DNA of 64,000 bases from positions 60,537,847 through 60,601,846 of the forward strand of contig CM041083.1 of assembly GCA_023079485.1 (NCBI GenBank), given 5' to 3'. The notes under the pieces are model-generated. The model was given only the letters and a program-made list of their open reading frames with translations, ran no database searches and was not told where the DNA came from. Position numbers and translations under genes: made by a program. Source of the stretch: Archilochus colubris. Taxonomy: Eukaryota; Chordata; Aves; Apodiformes; Trochilidae. Shown in pieces: positions 1 to 9,316 of this stretch. Position 1 is the first letter of the stretch, and every line of letters starts with the position of its first letter.

Positions 1-873
1 CAGTAAAGGGTTTGCCATCACTTATCTGTGTCCATCCCTAGGAGTATTATAAAGCATGATAAGATCTGTCAGGGAAAGGTACTGATAAAATGACACATTA
101 CAGCTTGGACCTCACTAGAGCTAGGGAACTAGGAGGATCTCGTTTTGCCTTCACAGCTGAAATCTCTGAACCAGTCAACACAACTAGCAAATAGGTGTGT
201 TACGTTCACTCACCAACAGCATTAAACACTGCTTTACTAATAGAAAATCACCAAGTTATTTTTTTACTTCCCCCCTGCATGACATGTCCCCTTTGAGCCT
301 CAAAGCCTTACATACAAGGAATTATTCAAAGCAGACCACAGTGACGGAATGAAAATTCCCAGCAGGCTTAGATGGGTCCCAGAATCTGATTTTTTAAAGC
401 CAAACTGATTCCCTCTCATGTGGAGCAGCTAGGTGGCGAACTGGAAAATCAAATCTACTGTTTTATTAAGGACAAGCACAGTATCTGGAAGAGCATCCTG
501 CTAGGCACAGAAAAACTGAGGGAGTATTTTTAAGTATAAACACACAACTAGTTTACCTAACCGTAAAGCCCTACAAATTGCAGATCTGCACTTTTGTGTG
601 TGTAGGAATAATTGCTCTTTTCAAATGTTACAGCAGCCCAGGTGAATGACCAAGTGAGCAGATCTGCAAACCCTTTCAGAACAATCTGCAAAATGTATTT
701 TCTGAGGGGTGATGTCACCGTTGCCCAAACCTTGAAAGACAGCTACTGAAAATTATGGTTTTCCTTGACGTCGACCATGGAAGCACAGACCCCTCTTTGA
801 CCTGCAACTCAGCAGCTGATAACCTGAAGTGCTGCTGATGGAGAAAAAACAGGAAAATCCTGCAAAAGTCAGA
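1..873. other. Single-copy DNA, no gene recognised
   Basis: AT-rich sequence with no repeat family or coding frame I recognise. The only distinctive point is a TGACGTCG octamer at about 766-773. It is one base off the consensus cAMP-response element and lies about 100 bp before the CpG-rich patch that follows. Confidence 0.5.
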
Positions 874-1008
874 GCCGCAAAGCCCTGGGAGAGGCTGGGA
901 GCCGCTTCCTGCAGCACCCTGGAGAGCGGCCGGAGGGACTCGGGGCGCCCGCTCGGGTGTTGGTCCCTCTGCCTGCCCGTCCGTCTGTCTCCCCGTCCGT
1001 CTGTCCGT
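874..1008. promoter_or_regulatory. Small CpG-rich patch, possible cryptic promoter or GC-rich exon
   Basis: I count 13 CpG dinucleotides in about 135 bp, far above the surrounding DNA. The right part (about 975-1008) is a degenerate repeat of CCGTCTGT. A near-consensus CRE (TGACGTCG, 766-773) lies upstream. Open frames run through on both strands (for example 829-1134 on + and 715-1017 on -). Frames on both strands opening together is what high GC produces by chance, and their translations are low-complexity, Arg/Gly/Pro-rich and unlike any family I know. The patch could be a weak promoter, a first exon of a noncoding RNA, or just a GC-rich minisatellite remnant. The sequence alone does not decide. 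Confidence 0.3.
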
Positions 1009-1158
1009 ACACACCATTTCCTACACCTCCATCTCTCGCGTGTGTGTTTCCAGCTGTTTAGACATATACAAACCAATCATCATTGCACATCTAGTGCATC
1101 CATTGTTTTGAAGGATGCCTTCCCTGGAAGATGACTCCCTGCAGCAAGCTGGAGAGGG

Positions 1159-1195
1159 CTGTGCATTGCATGTAATATCCTGTGCATTGCATGTA
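1159..1195. repeat. Two direct copies of a 16-bp motif, 21-bp period
   Basis: CTGTGCATTGCATGTA occurs at 1159-1174 and again, unchanged, at 1180-1195. A 21-bp period is two helical turns, so two copies of a factor bound here would sit on the same DNA face. The TTGCAT core resembles C/EBP or POU-type sites, but that is inference only. Confidence 0.6.
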
Positions 1196-1990
1196 CCCAT
1201 TACCTTGGAGTTAGTGGCCAGAAATGAGGCAGATTTCACGGTGTCCTTTAAAAATGTCATAAAAGGTATAGCATACACTGAAGAAAGCAGTAACCTGAAG
1301 AACAGGACTGTCAATAGCTACTTCCAGTACAGCATCTAAGTAAATAGTTGTGTTAGTGGAACTTTTCTGCAAAGAGCCTCAGTCACTGGAAAACTGTCCT
1401 CTTGACTAGCACTATACACAGGAATGGTGTGTGAACACAGGAAGAAGGGTATTAGGCAGACCATATACCTCTTTTTAATTAGCTGGGGAAAGACCAAGAG
1501 GTATTTTAAATGCAAATTTTTCTCAGGGCAGCTAGACCCTTGGCAGCTTTGTGTGCAAAACTCCAATGAATGCAGAGGAGGGCTGAGGACTGTCGTTTTG
1601 GTGGATAGATTTAAAGAGAGTCACAGTTCTGTGGCAAATATTCAAAATATTACTTTATGACCAGACTCAAGAATTCCTCTTTAGCAGGCATGATATGAAG
1701 CCCTCTCCCAGCTCTTTAAGCACTTCAAGACCAGGAACCAAGCATATCCTAGAGCATAACTCTGTAGGCATCTTCACTTTGTACTTTTGGTTTTGCCACA
1801 GGGCTTGTACAAAGTCTCTCTGGAACAGATACTATTCAAGCAAACACACATGCAGAGTGAACAGCTGTTTGAAGCACATCCAAAGCTGATAAATCTAGAA
1901 ATAGAATGGTTACATAGGAGTTCCTGAACACTTTTTTAGCAAGGTACTTCTGCAGGCAGCTTAGACACATTCTAATTGAATATACAAAAG

Positions 1991-2314
1991 TGTAGCAAGA
2001 CAAACCTCTTTTAGGGCATGGTGCTTCAAGGTCCAACCAGGTGTTCCAGCAGAGACTCACAAATAGTGCTTTGAGCCTATAGCCCTCAGGGTTGACTAGC
2101 CTAGAGCAGTGCTATTGCTCCAAGAGTGACTGACCTCTCTGCTGGCTTGCTCAGGACTGAGCTAAGCCTGTGCTTCAAGCCTCACCTTTTATTGGCCCCC
2201 TAATCCTGCTCATGAGCAGTTGGGGCCCACCCTAATCAGGCACAGGTGGGCTTAACACAAGCTCATGCCCACTACCTGGCAATTAGTGGCACCTGGTTGC
2301 CTCATTTCACTACG
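1991..2314 (-). mobile_element. Solo LTR, endogenous retrovirus, subfamily A (copy 1)
   Basis: On the minus strand this reads TGTAGTGAAATGAGG... at its start and ends ...TTGCTACA at 1991 (the last plus-strand base is mutated, CACTACG). It aligns over its whole length with the LTR at 32730-33052, including the shared GGGGGCCAATAAAAGG signal, which appears on the plus strand as CCTTTTATTGGCCCCC. No internal viral sequence follows on either side, so it is a solo LTR left by recombination. The flanks caaaag (1985-1990) and taagag (2315-2320) agree at only four of six bases, fitting an eroded 6-bp duplication. The short open frame over 2265-2489 is not a gene. Confidence 0.82.
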
Positions 2315-2746
2315 TAAGAGGGAGAATGAATGCAGTTTCTTTAGGGGAGAGGGATTGGAGCCCACACCTTGGTTCCTATTTGCCAAGTCATGTTGCAATG
2401 TGAACATCAGCCAACATTGTTCTTGTGTTTGTTACAAATGCAGTGGGCCCAACAGTGTTCTTGTTTCAATAGCAAGTGAAGTTGGTTGAGACAATCCTGC
2501 ACTTTCTGACCTTGCCTACTGGAGCTGCCTGTTGAAACAACTGGGTCCTTCTGGTCCATCTGCAAATACAATTTGGGACCCCTTGGCACTCTGTAACTGT
2601 ACTTGGAACTCCTGTTGCCTGGGAAATGTACCTAAGACCCCTCCTGCTCAAATCACAGTCCCACCCTGAAAAATGTCTAAAATGACCTTATTCGAATTGT
2701 GGTCATCATCAATAAATGCTGACCAAAGTCAATCACCTTGAGACCC
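2315..2746 (+). other. Unrecognised segment, possibly part of an LTR
   Basis: Moderately GC-rich compared with its neighbours and directly followed by a TATA box and splice donor. That order (GC-richer U3-like block, TATA, donor) suggests a retroviral LTR promoter or an old gene promoter. I could not identify LTR ends or a target duplication, nor find a second copy in the window. Confidence 0.25.
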
Positions 2747-2850
2747 TATAAATATTGGTGCTGAAAGGGAGTGCCTTCAGAGCTCTCCAGAATCACACCA
2801 AGTTGTTACCTGTGCTTCACGAAGGAAGCTGGGCTATCTGATGGGTAAGT
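2747..2850 (+). promoter_or_regulatory. Candidate TATA promoter with short first exon and splice donor
   Basis: TATAAATA sits at 2747-2754. If it is used, transcription would begin near 2777. A consensus donor, ATGG followed by GTAAGT, falls at 2844/2845, giving a possible first exon of about 70 bp. This compact arrangement is typical of LTR leader regions and also of lncRNA first exons. There is no supporting coding frame, so this is a candidate and not a called gene. Confidence 0.25.
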
Positions 2851-4848
2851 AGTTGGATACTTCTCATACACACAATGAAATTATCAAATTCAATTAATTT
2901 ACTATGATTTGATCTCATGAGTGAATTGGCAGTATATTGCATTGCAACATCTTTTTGTGCAGATCAAAGATCTTTAGGAACCAAAATTTAAGGTTACCCT
3001 TATAGAGGTTAACCTCTATATCTCTGTGTGTGTGCAAAATTTACTTTAGAAAGTTTGTTAGACCTTTAATTGAACCTCTGCATTGTTTATAAAAATTGTT
3101 GATTATCAAGCATTGCTAGAAAACAGTAATCTAATTTTGTAATTAATTATAAAAGTGTCAATAATTTACTGCTATTTCAAATCACACCAGAGCCATAGTT
3201 ATATGCTAAAGCACTACTACACTGAAGTCCCTACACCCAGACCCTTTGGTTGTAAACTGTTGATCAAGTCTGGGACTATGAGTGGATTCAGCCACACCTA
3301 CATTCCTCTCTGAGAAGGAATTTAGAAAGCAAGGGGCATCACTCTGAGCCTTGTGACTCAATAACAGGGCCTTCTTCATTCTTTTTTTTTATCCCTGTGC
3401 AAATCGTTTCAACACAATCTTGATTCAGTCTCCCCTATCCCTGCATAAACAATTTCCCCTGATCCCTGTAATTCACTCCAATCCCAATTCCAACCCATAC
3501 CCATTCCTTCCACATAATAAGTAATAGGATAAACCTTGCCATCCAATTCTGTTGCCGCACTTTTAAAAATGCATGTTAAAATTACCTATTCCTGACATCT
3601 TTGGTTTTATATTTTTTATATACTTACGTATATTTAAGCATTCTTTAAGACCTTCCACTCTCATGTGCAACAATTCTCAGTGAGCGTTTCCCTATGGTAT
3701 ATTTGTTTTCTTTGTCTTTCTCCTCCTGAAAATGGTGTATTTTCTGCCTATTGTCTCTTACAGAAGTAGGTGATGGCAGTAGGAGAAGAACATTGGCTGT
3801 TAAAGTAGATTAACTTCATGGTGGTCACATATATACACAGCTGGGATGAGAGTTCAGATAATGATAGTAACAACAACAAGAATTTCACTTAAAACCAGAC
3901 AGTGACGCTAAACCTCCATTAACTTCTCCTTAGTGCCTAGTGAGCTGTTGATTTGAATTGGAGTGGCAATCGTTCCATTTGTCCTATGTGTTGGGCCAAG
4001 CATCACTGATCATGGTCAGGACCAATACCACACTGTTTTGCACTTTTCCTTTCATCCACTCAAGTGTCACACTCACTGAGGCTTTGCACTGCACAGAGCC
4101 AGGAGTCCTGAGACAACAGAGACAGAGGTTCTCTTGCAATTAGGCCCAATATTCTGTAATTATCTTACTGGCCCAGATGAAGCTCAATGTTGTTGTTACT
4201 GCTCTGCTTTCAGTGCCTGAACTGGCACCTACCAAATCATTGTAGTGTACTATGTGGTGTGCCAGCTCTCTAAGGGCCAGCTTGGTAGTTTTCACTCCAC
4301 TGTCCCCCGAAGATAGCTTTAAAACACATATTTTATTAGGTTTTCCTTTCTCTTTAAACTGAGTTCATTATCTCTACCTTTTTCAGTTCCTCTCTTTCTC
4401 AGCTGGAAGGTCTTTTGAAGTTTTTTCTGTGTTTCAGGTTCACAGCATAAGGAAAGTAAAGAAATCTCCATCTGCACCCCAGCAAATTTAAGAGCCTTCC
4501 TTCAAAAATGGCCAGATCAAGTATATCTGTGGACAGAGCAAAGTATTTTCTCTCCTAGACATGAGATACTTTCCCTCATCCAAGAAGTCTCCTTCTAATC
4601 CCAGAGAATTTCAGCTTCATGAATTAATTCTACTGCATGTGTCTTGTTCTTCCTTCTACTGTTTGTCTTAGTAATTGCTGTTATAACTTAGGATGCTGTT
4701 GGAATGTCTACAAAATGTCCCGTTCTTCTTTGAACCTTGTGAAGTTTTCAAGCTCAGGGTTATCCTTTACTTTGAGGACTACAGTGTTACTATGAAACTT
4801 ACAGTTTGTATTTTCTTTATGAGTTTTTGAAGTTGAAAACTTTTCATC
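2851..4848. other. Single-copy AT-rich DNA, no feature recognised
   Basis: No repeat family, structured RNA or credible coding frame was seen. The frame at 3958-4143 (61 codons) has no family resemblance and no splice context, and is treated as chance. Confidence 0.5.
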
Positions 4849-5481
4849 GAATCATAGAATCATAGAATTGGCTGAATTGGAAGGGACCTCAGAGATCATC
4901 AAGTCCAACCCTTGAACCACCGTTGCAGTTGCTAGACCATGGCACTGAGTGCCACATCCAATCTCTTTTTAAATATCTCCAGGGACGGAGAATCCACTAC
5001 TTCCCTGGGCAGCCCATTCCAATGCTGGATCACTCTCTCTGTAAAGAAATTCTTTCTAATATCTAACCTAAACCTCCCCTGGCACAGCTTAAGACCATGC
5101 CCTCTTGTCTTGTTGAAAGTCGTCTGGCAAAAGAGACCAACCCCCACCTGGCTACACCCTCCTTTCAGGGAGTTGTAGAGAGCGATGAGGTCTCCCCTGA
5201 GCCGCCTCTTCTTTAGGCTGAACAGCCCCAGCTCTCTCAGCCTCTCCTCATAGGGTCTGTGCTCGAGTCCCTTCACCAGCCTGGTTGCCCTCCTTTGGAC
5301 CTGCTCCAGGACCTCGATATCCTTCCTGAACTGCGGGGCCCAGAACTGGACACAGTACTCGAGGTTTGGCCTCACCATGGCTGAGTACAGAATCACTTCC
5401 TTGGACCTGCTGGCGACGCTGTTCTGGATACAGGCCAGGATGCCATTGGCTTTACCTCAGTTGGTGGCCTCCATTGTGTCA
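4849..5481 (-). mobile_element. CR1 LINE 3' fragment with open C-terminal ORF2 part
   Basis: The left edge is the CR1 terminus, seen as repeated AATCATAG on the plus strand (ATTCTATGAT on the element strand). It is followed by the complement of the usual 3' UTR (AGGGACCTCAGAGATCATC). The minus frame 4932-5396 is open for 154 codons and carries the C-terminal region of the CR1 ORF2 protein: [13 protein letters not shown] start ([15 protein letters not shown]), [29 protein letters not shown] and [15 protein letters not shown]. The endonuclease and the catalytic reverse-transcriptase motifs are missing, so this is a standard 5'-truncated dead insertion. The 154 codons without a stop suggest a fairly young copy. 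It is very similar to 12231-12703. Confidence 0.95.
4932..5396 (-). pseudogene. CR1 ORF2 C-terminal remnant (non-functional)
   Basis: A 154-residue open frame that matches only the region downstream of the reverse-transcriptase catalytic core of CR1 ORF2, ending in a short serine/leucine-rich tail ([15 protein letters not shown]). The full protein in this LINE family has an endonuclease and a reverse transcriptase, neither of which is present here. The methionine at the start is an internal codon, not a real initiation site. It has no promoter of its own and should not be annotated as a host gene. Confidence 0.9.
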
Positions 5482-5518
5482 GGTTTGTTTGTTTGTTTTC
5501 TGTCTGATGTAGCAAGAC
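5482..5518. repeat. (TTTG)n stretch between two CR1 fragments
   Basis: A short run of TTTG units (about 5482-5497) plus a few unassigned bases separates the 5'-truncated ends of two oppositely oriented CR1 insertions. Confidence 0.6.
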
Positions 5519-5633
5519 CAGCAATTTCCCAGAGAAGTGTTCAAGACCAGCTTAGATGGGGCTTTGAGCAGCCATGCAGGTGGGTAGGAAATGGGGTCCC
5601 TCCCAACTCAAACCGTTCTGTGTTTCTATGATC
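5519..5633 (+). mobile_element. CR1 LINE 3' end fragment, different subfamily, opposite strand
   Basis: Contains AGAAGTGTTCAAGACCAG, then GATGGGGCTTTGAGCA, then CCCTCCCAACTCAAACCGTT and ends in TTTCTATGAT, the order seen at CR1 3' ends. It has a different 3' UTR variant from the neighbouring minus-strand copy. It is a separate insertion: twin priming of one transcript would not leave two 3' ends. Confidence 0.88.
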
Positions 5634-6790
5634 TACATTTTGTATATCTCAAAATTACCTCTTTTTACATTCCTATGCAGTAGCCCATTGGCTGAATTGT
5701 TTTGTGTGGAAAGAAACACTCTCTCCTGAGGAGACATGACAATAGTTTTGTAGCTCAAGCTGGTATTAAATCAAGTGTAAACAGTCTCTCTAATAAGGCT
5801 TTAAATTAGAAAGAGAAAGGTCTCAGGTGGAGTTCCACATTGTTGCAATGTTTATTAAGAGCAATGAATCATATGTGGTCAAGATCTGCCAGCAAACTGA
5901 ATGAGTTCTGGGTTGCTTTAGAGATGTGTCTTGCAGGCACATTTTTTAACACTGGTGATCCAGCATAACTATAGATCCCAACATGTAGTAATCTTACACA
6001 GAAAATGAGATCTGGATCCATTGGTGTCTGATTCTTGTATGAACCTTCAGAATGCAAAATAGACAAAAATCTCTTTCTCATATCCCTTTTAATCTTCCAA
6101 GTTATCAGTGTGATAATAGGGAATAGGGATGTTATGTTCTCAACTGGATCTCAAGGACTGTGAACAAGCTCAGGAGTGGGATTATTGATTTAAATAACTA
6201 AGCACCAATTTTCAAAACAGTTCCTTGAAATGCAGGTATACGTTGCTTGTGCTCCAAACACAAGGCTCCTCTGGCTGCTGGCTGAATGCTTAATGCGTGT
6301 ATGGCTGTTGTCCAGAGGAGCTATCACAGAGAGTCAGGAATTTTTTTTATTTCAACTCAGTTGTTAAAAACCTTAAGTACCTAACAAAAATATAAGTTAT
6401 AGCCCACCTTGAATTCTTTTTCTAATCTGCAAAATTGCTACAGTTATTATCTCACTCAAAGGAGTGTTATGACACATTACTTATTAAAGTCTGTTGAGTA
6501 ACATGTGGAAAGGTACACAAGGAAAAGGTGCTAGAATGGAAATAAAGAGAGCAGCAATCAGGCATGTATCTATTTCGTTTAATGGACTGGTTATTTGTTC
6601 CTCCTAGCCATGTCTCTGAATCAGCAGTTAAAATCTATGTGCCTAAATACTCACAAAATAGGGGTAGATTCAGGCACATGATTAGTATTACATGTCTGTA
6701 CTGGCAGTTCATTCACTTAGGGCCCATCCCCTGTACCAATAACCAGAAATGGACAGTGTACATTCTTTAAAATCAAAGGAAAGAATATCA
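5634..6790. other. Single-copy DNA, no feature recognised
   Basis: No repeat or gene was recognised. The frames at 5869-6081 (-) and 6564-6770 (+) are short, lack family resemblance and are treated as chance. Confidence 0.5.
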
Positions 6791-6794
6791 GAAA

Positions 6795-6930
6795 ATTTCC
6801 ATACTTTTTTTTGTTTGTGAACTCTGGTGGTTTTGGGTTTTTTATTTTTTGTTTGCTTTTTCCTCCTACTTTTTCATTTTCTTTGGTTGTGGTTGTTGTT
6901 TGTTTTTTGGTTTTTTGTTTTTTTTTTCCA
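6795..6930. repeat. T/G-rich low-complexity tract
   Basis: A degenerate stretch of TTTG, TTTTTGG and GGTTGTGG runs. The hydrophobic Phe/Leu/Trp-rich frame that crosses it on the plus strand (6827-7009), and the Lys/Thr-rich frame on the minus strand, are products of the base composition and not genes. Confidence 0.8.
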
Positions 6931-7555
6931 GAGTGTACTGTATGTCCATGTATTGGTAAACATCTGCACATTTAACACCCTCATGTTATTCTCAAATGGT
7001 CCTTTCTGACAGAGATTTCCATTTCTGGTGTACATTGAGCATGACCTTTTGAAAAGAAAATGGTAATAGCAAGAAGGGTGTTTCTTATGTCAATTCTAGG
7101 TTTTTGTATGAGCTGTTATCTGAACTGAGCCTAAACAAAACATTCTGGAGGACAGAGACTAAAATTTCTTCCAGGCAATAATAATAAACAGGAAAACATG
7201 CCCAGAAGAGAAACTCTCTTTTCATCATTCCAACTTGTTCACTGGGCCTTTGAAAGGTTAACAGGTAGCACCAGTCCTGCAAAACCCCCTGGTTTGTTTC
7301 ACATTATGTTACATAGCCCTGACCCAGGTTCTGGGGTCTTCATGTAGAGGTTTAAGACCTAAGACATATAAAAGATAGTTCAATCAACAGGTAACAGTGT
7401 GAATTGACTCATAAGAATCCAGATGAAGAATCAGCCTTTGCACTCAATCTTTCTGTTTATTTATATACTACTAGATTAAGTTTTTGACTCTTTGTGTGCA
7501 AGGAGATTTGGGGCTTTTTGCTGAACAGTTTCTCTCCATGTTTTTGGTCGCCAGC
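6931..7555. other. Single-copy DNA, no feature recognised
   Basis: Nothing supported was found here. The 7085-7282 minus frame has no recognisable domain. Confidence 0.5.
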
Positions 7556-8144
7556 TGTATTGGTTTTGGCTGGGAGGGAGTTAATTTTTTTTCATAGTAG
7601 TTTGTATCTTCTTATGTTTTGGGTTTGTGGTGACAACAGTGTTGATAACAGATTGAAGTTTTATATGTTGATAACAGATTGATGTTTTAATTGTTGGTGA
7701 GGAGTGATTGCACAGTGTCAAAGCCTTTTCTACTTTTGACTCTGCCCCACTAGCAAGTATGCTGGGGATGAACAAGATGGGAGAGGACACAGCTAGGTCA
7801 GCTCACCCCAACTGATGGAAGGCACAATCCATACCATGTGATGTTCCCAGTAACAAATAGACGTACAGGGAAGGAAGTTTTCCAGGGCAGATGTTGCTTG
7901 GGGAAGGGCTGGGCATCTGTTGCTTGCTGCTGAGCAATTGGTTATTTTGCTTCATTTGTTTTTCATGGTGGTTTGTGGTTTGGGTGGGTTTTTGGTTTGT
8001 TTTTTAGGGTTTTTGTTTGTTTGTTTTTGTTGGGTTTGTGTGATATGTTTTTTTACTTATTAAACTGTATTTATCTCAACCCACAAGTTTTCTCACTTTT
8101 ATCCTATGTGGTGTTGAGCTGCCTATGAGAGTAAAACCATGACA
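7556..8144 (+). mobile_element. Solo LTR, ERVL-type avian endogenous retrovirus, eroded
   Basis: Begins TGTATTGGTTTTGGCTGGGA, runs through GAGTTAATTTT and a block ending GACACAGCTAGGTCAGCT, and ends with TTATTAAACTGTATTTATC, TCAACCCACAAGTTTTCTC and ACCATGACA. This order matches the common ERVL-type LTR of birds, with TG...CA ends. No clear target duplication is present (ccagc on the left, ctatt on the right), which fits an old copy or recombination between elements. Two oddities: a 23-bp unit containing GTTGATAACAGATTGA is tandemly doubled at 7641-7663 and 7667-7689 with one mismatch, and a T/G-rich expansion occupies about 7957-8045, where R/U5 should be. Confidence 0.85.
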
Positions 8145-9278
8145 CTATTCAGCCATACTGCCCACGTCATGATGAGAAACTTCTGAGCTTTACATCTCTG
8201 TGGATATACTTTAGACCCCTGATGTTTTTGAATAAAAGTGATAATTTGTGGGAGAATGGTTGTATCCACTTTACCTCTTGTCTAGTATCGTTTGGAATAG
8301 AACTTCCCTGCTAATATCTTAAAATATGGCAAAGCTAAGGTTATTATTAGACTGTGCTGCTTTTCCAGGATTTCTGATTGGAAAAATAATTTGTACCACA
8401 GGTTGTCTTTTTCTTGGTTAAATTTGTTGAAGGTAAATATCACTGAAGCATTTTGAGGACACATTGAGAGTGTGTGGCAGCTCATGAAATGATGGCTACA
8501 TAGGGAGTCACAGCTAAAGAATCCCCAAAGGAGTCTGGAAATTAGAGCTGGCTGGAGAATGCCAATTTCATTTGCTGACAACCATCAGTGTTTCACCATT
8601 TGTGATTTTGTCCTGAAGTGTAAAGACAAGAACACAGTAAAAAAGATTTTTATTCTGAAAGAAGTGGATTGAAACATCAACTTGTGAATCTAAGAAGTGA
8701 GCCTTTCAGGAGGAGGACAGAGGAAGGGTCTTTCTCCCAAACCAATAGTGACCAGAAGGATTTATATCCCAAAAAGAAGTCTGCCTTGAAAACATACACA
8801 AATAAGTATATTCTTCAGTAAGATAAAAATAACATATTCTACACACAATATTTCCATGGGATCTAAATGGTAGACATTAGCCTTTAAAAGTGAAGAAAGT
8901 AAAAATAAGAGGTGTAGAATTGAAGAGATTTGATAAATATTATCACTATCTACCCTCAGAGAGATATAAATGTACTAAATTAGATGCGTTAGACTTCCAC
9001 AGGTAAGAAAGTACAGCTCAGAGATGGCACTCCAATTCTGCAACAGGTAAAATGATAGCAAAATAGATCCCAGAAGTGATTTGTGTAATGAGCATATGAT
9101 CTGCTTAGCCACAACACCTCTATGGAAGATAAATATTTGTCTTCACTAAATCATGCAAATACTGCCTGCTGCATGGTCCCCTGCATGGTGTAATCAGAGT
9201 CATTACCACAAAATGAAAATATATTATCTTTGCTCATGACTGCTAGGGTATAGGTAATTAATATCATACACACACAAT

Positions 9279-9316
9279 AAGAAAAAAAGAAAAAAAAAAA
9301 AAAAGAAAAGAAAAAT
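9279..9316. repeat. A-rich simple repeat
   Basis: A long run of A interrupted by single G bases. It has no transposon upstream that would make it a retroposon tail. Confidence 0.8.

Noticed and set aside
829..1134. 101-codon frame over the CpG-rich patch, with overlapping minus-strand frames of 100 and 107 codons
   Set aside because: Both strands are open together because the patch is GC-rich; translations are low-complexity and match no family.
4849..5633. Reading the two CR1 pieces as one insertion inverted by twin priming
   Set aside because: Both pieces carry CR1 3' ends of different subfamilies, so they are separate insertions.
6827..7009. Hydrophobic Phe/Leu/Trp-rich frame resembling a membrane protein
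   Set aside because: Produced entirely by a T/G-rich low-complexity tract.
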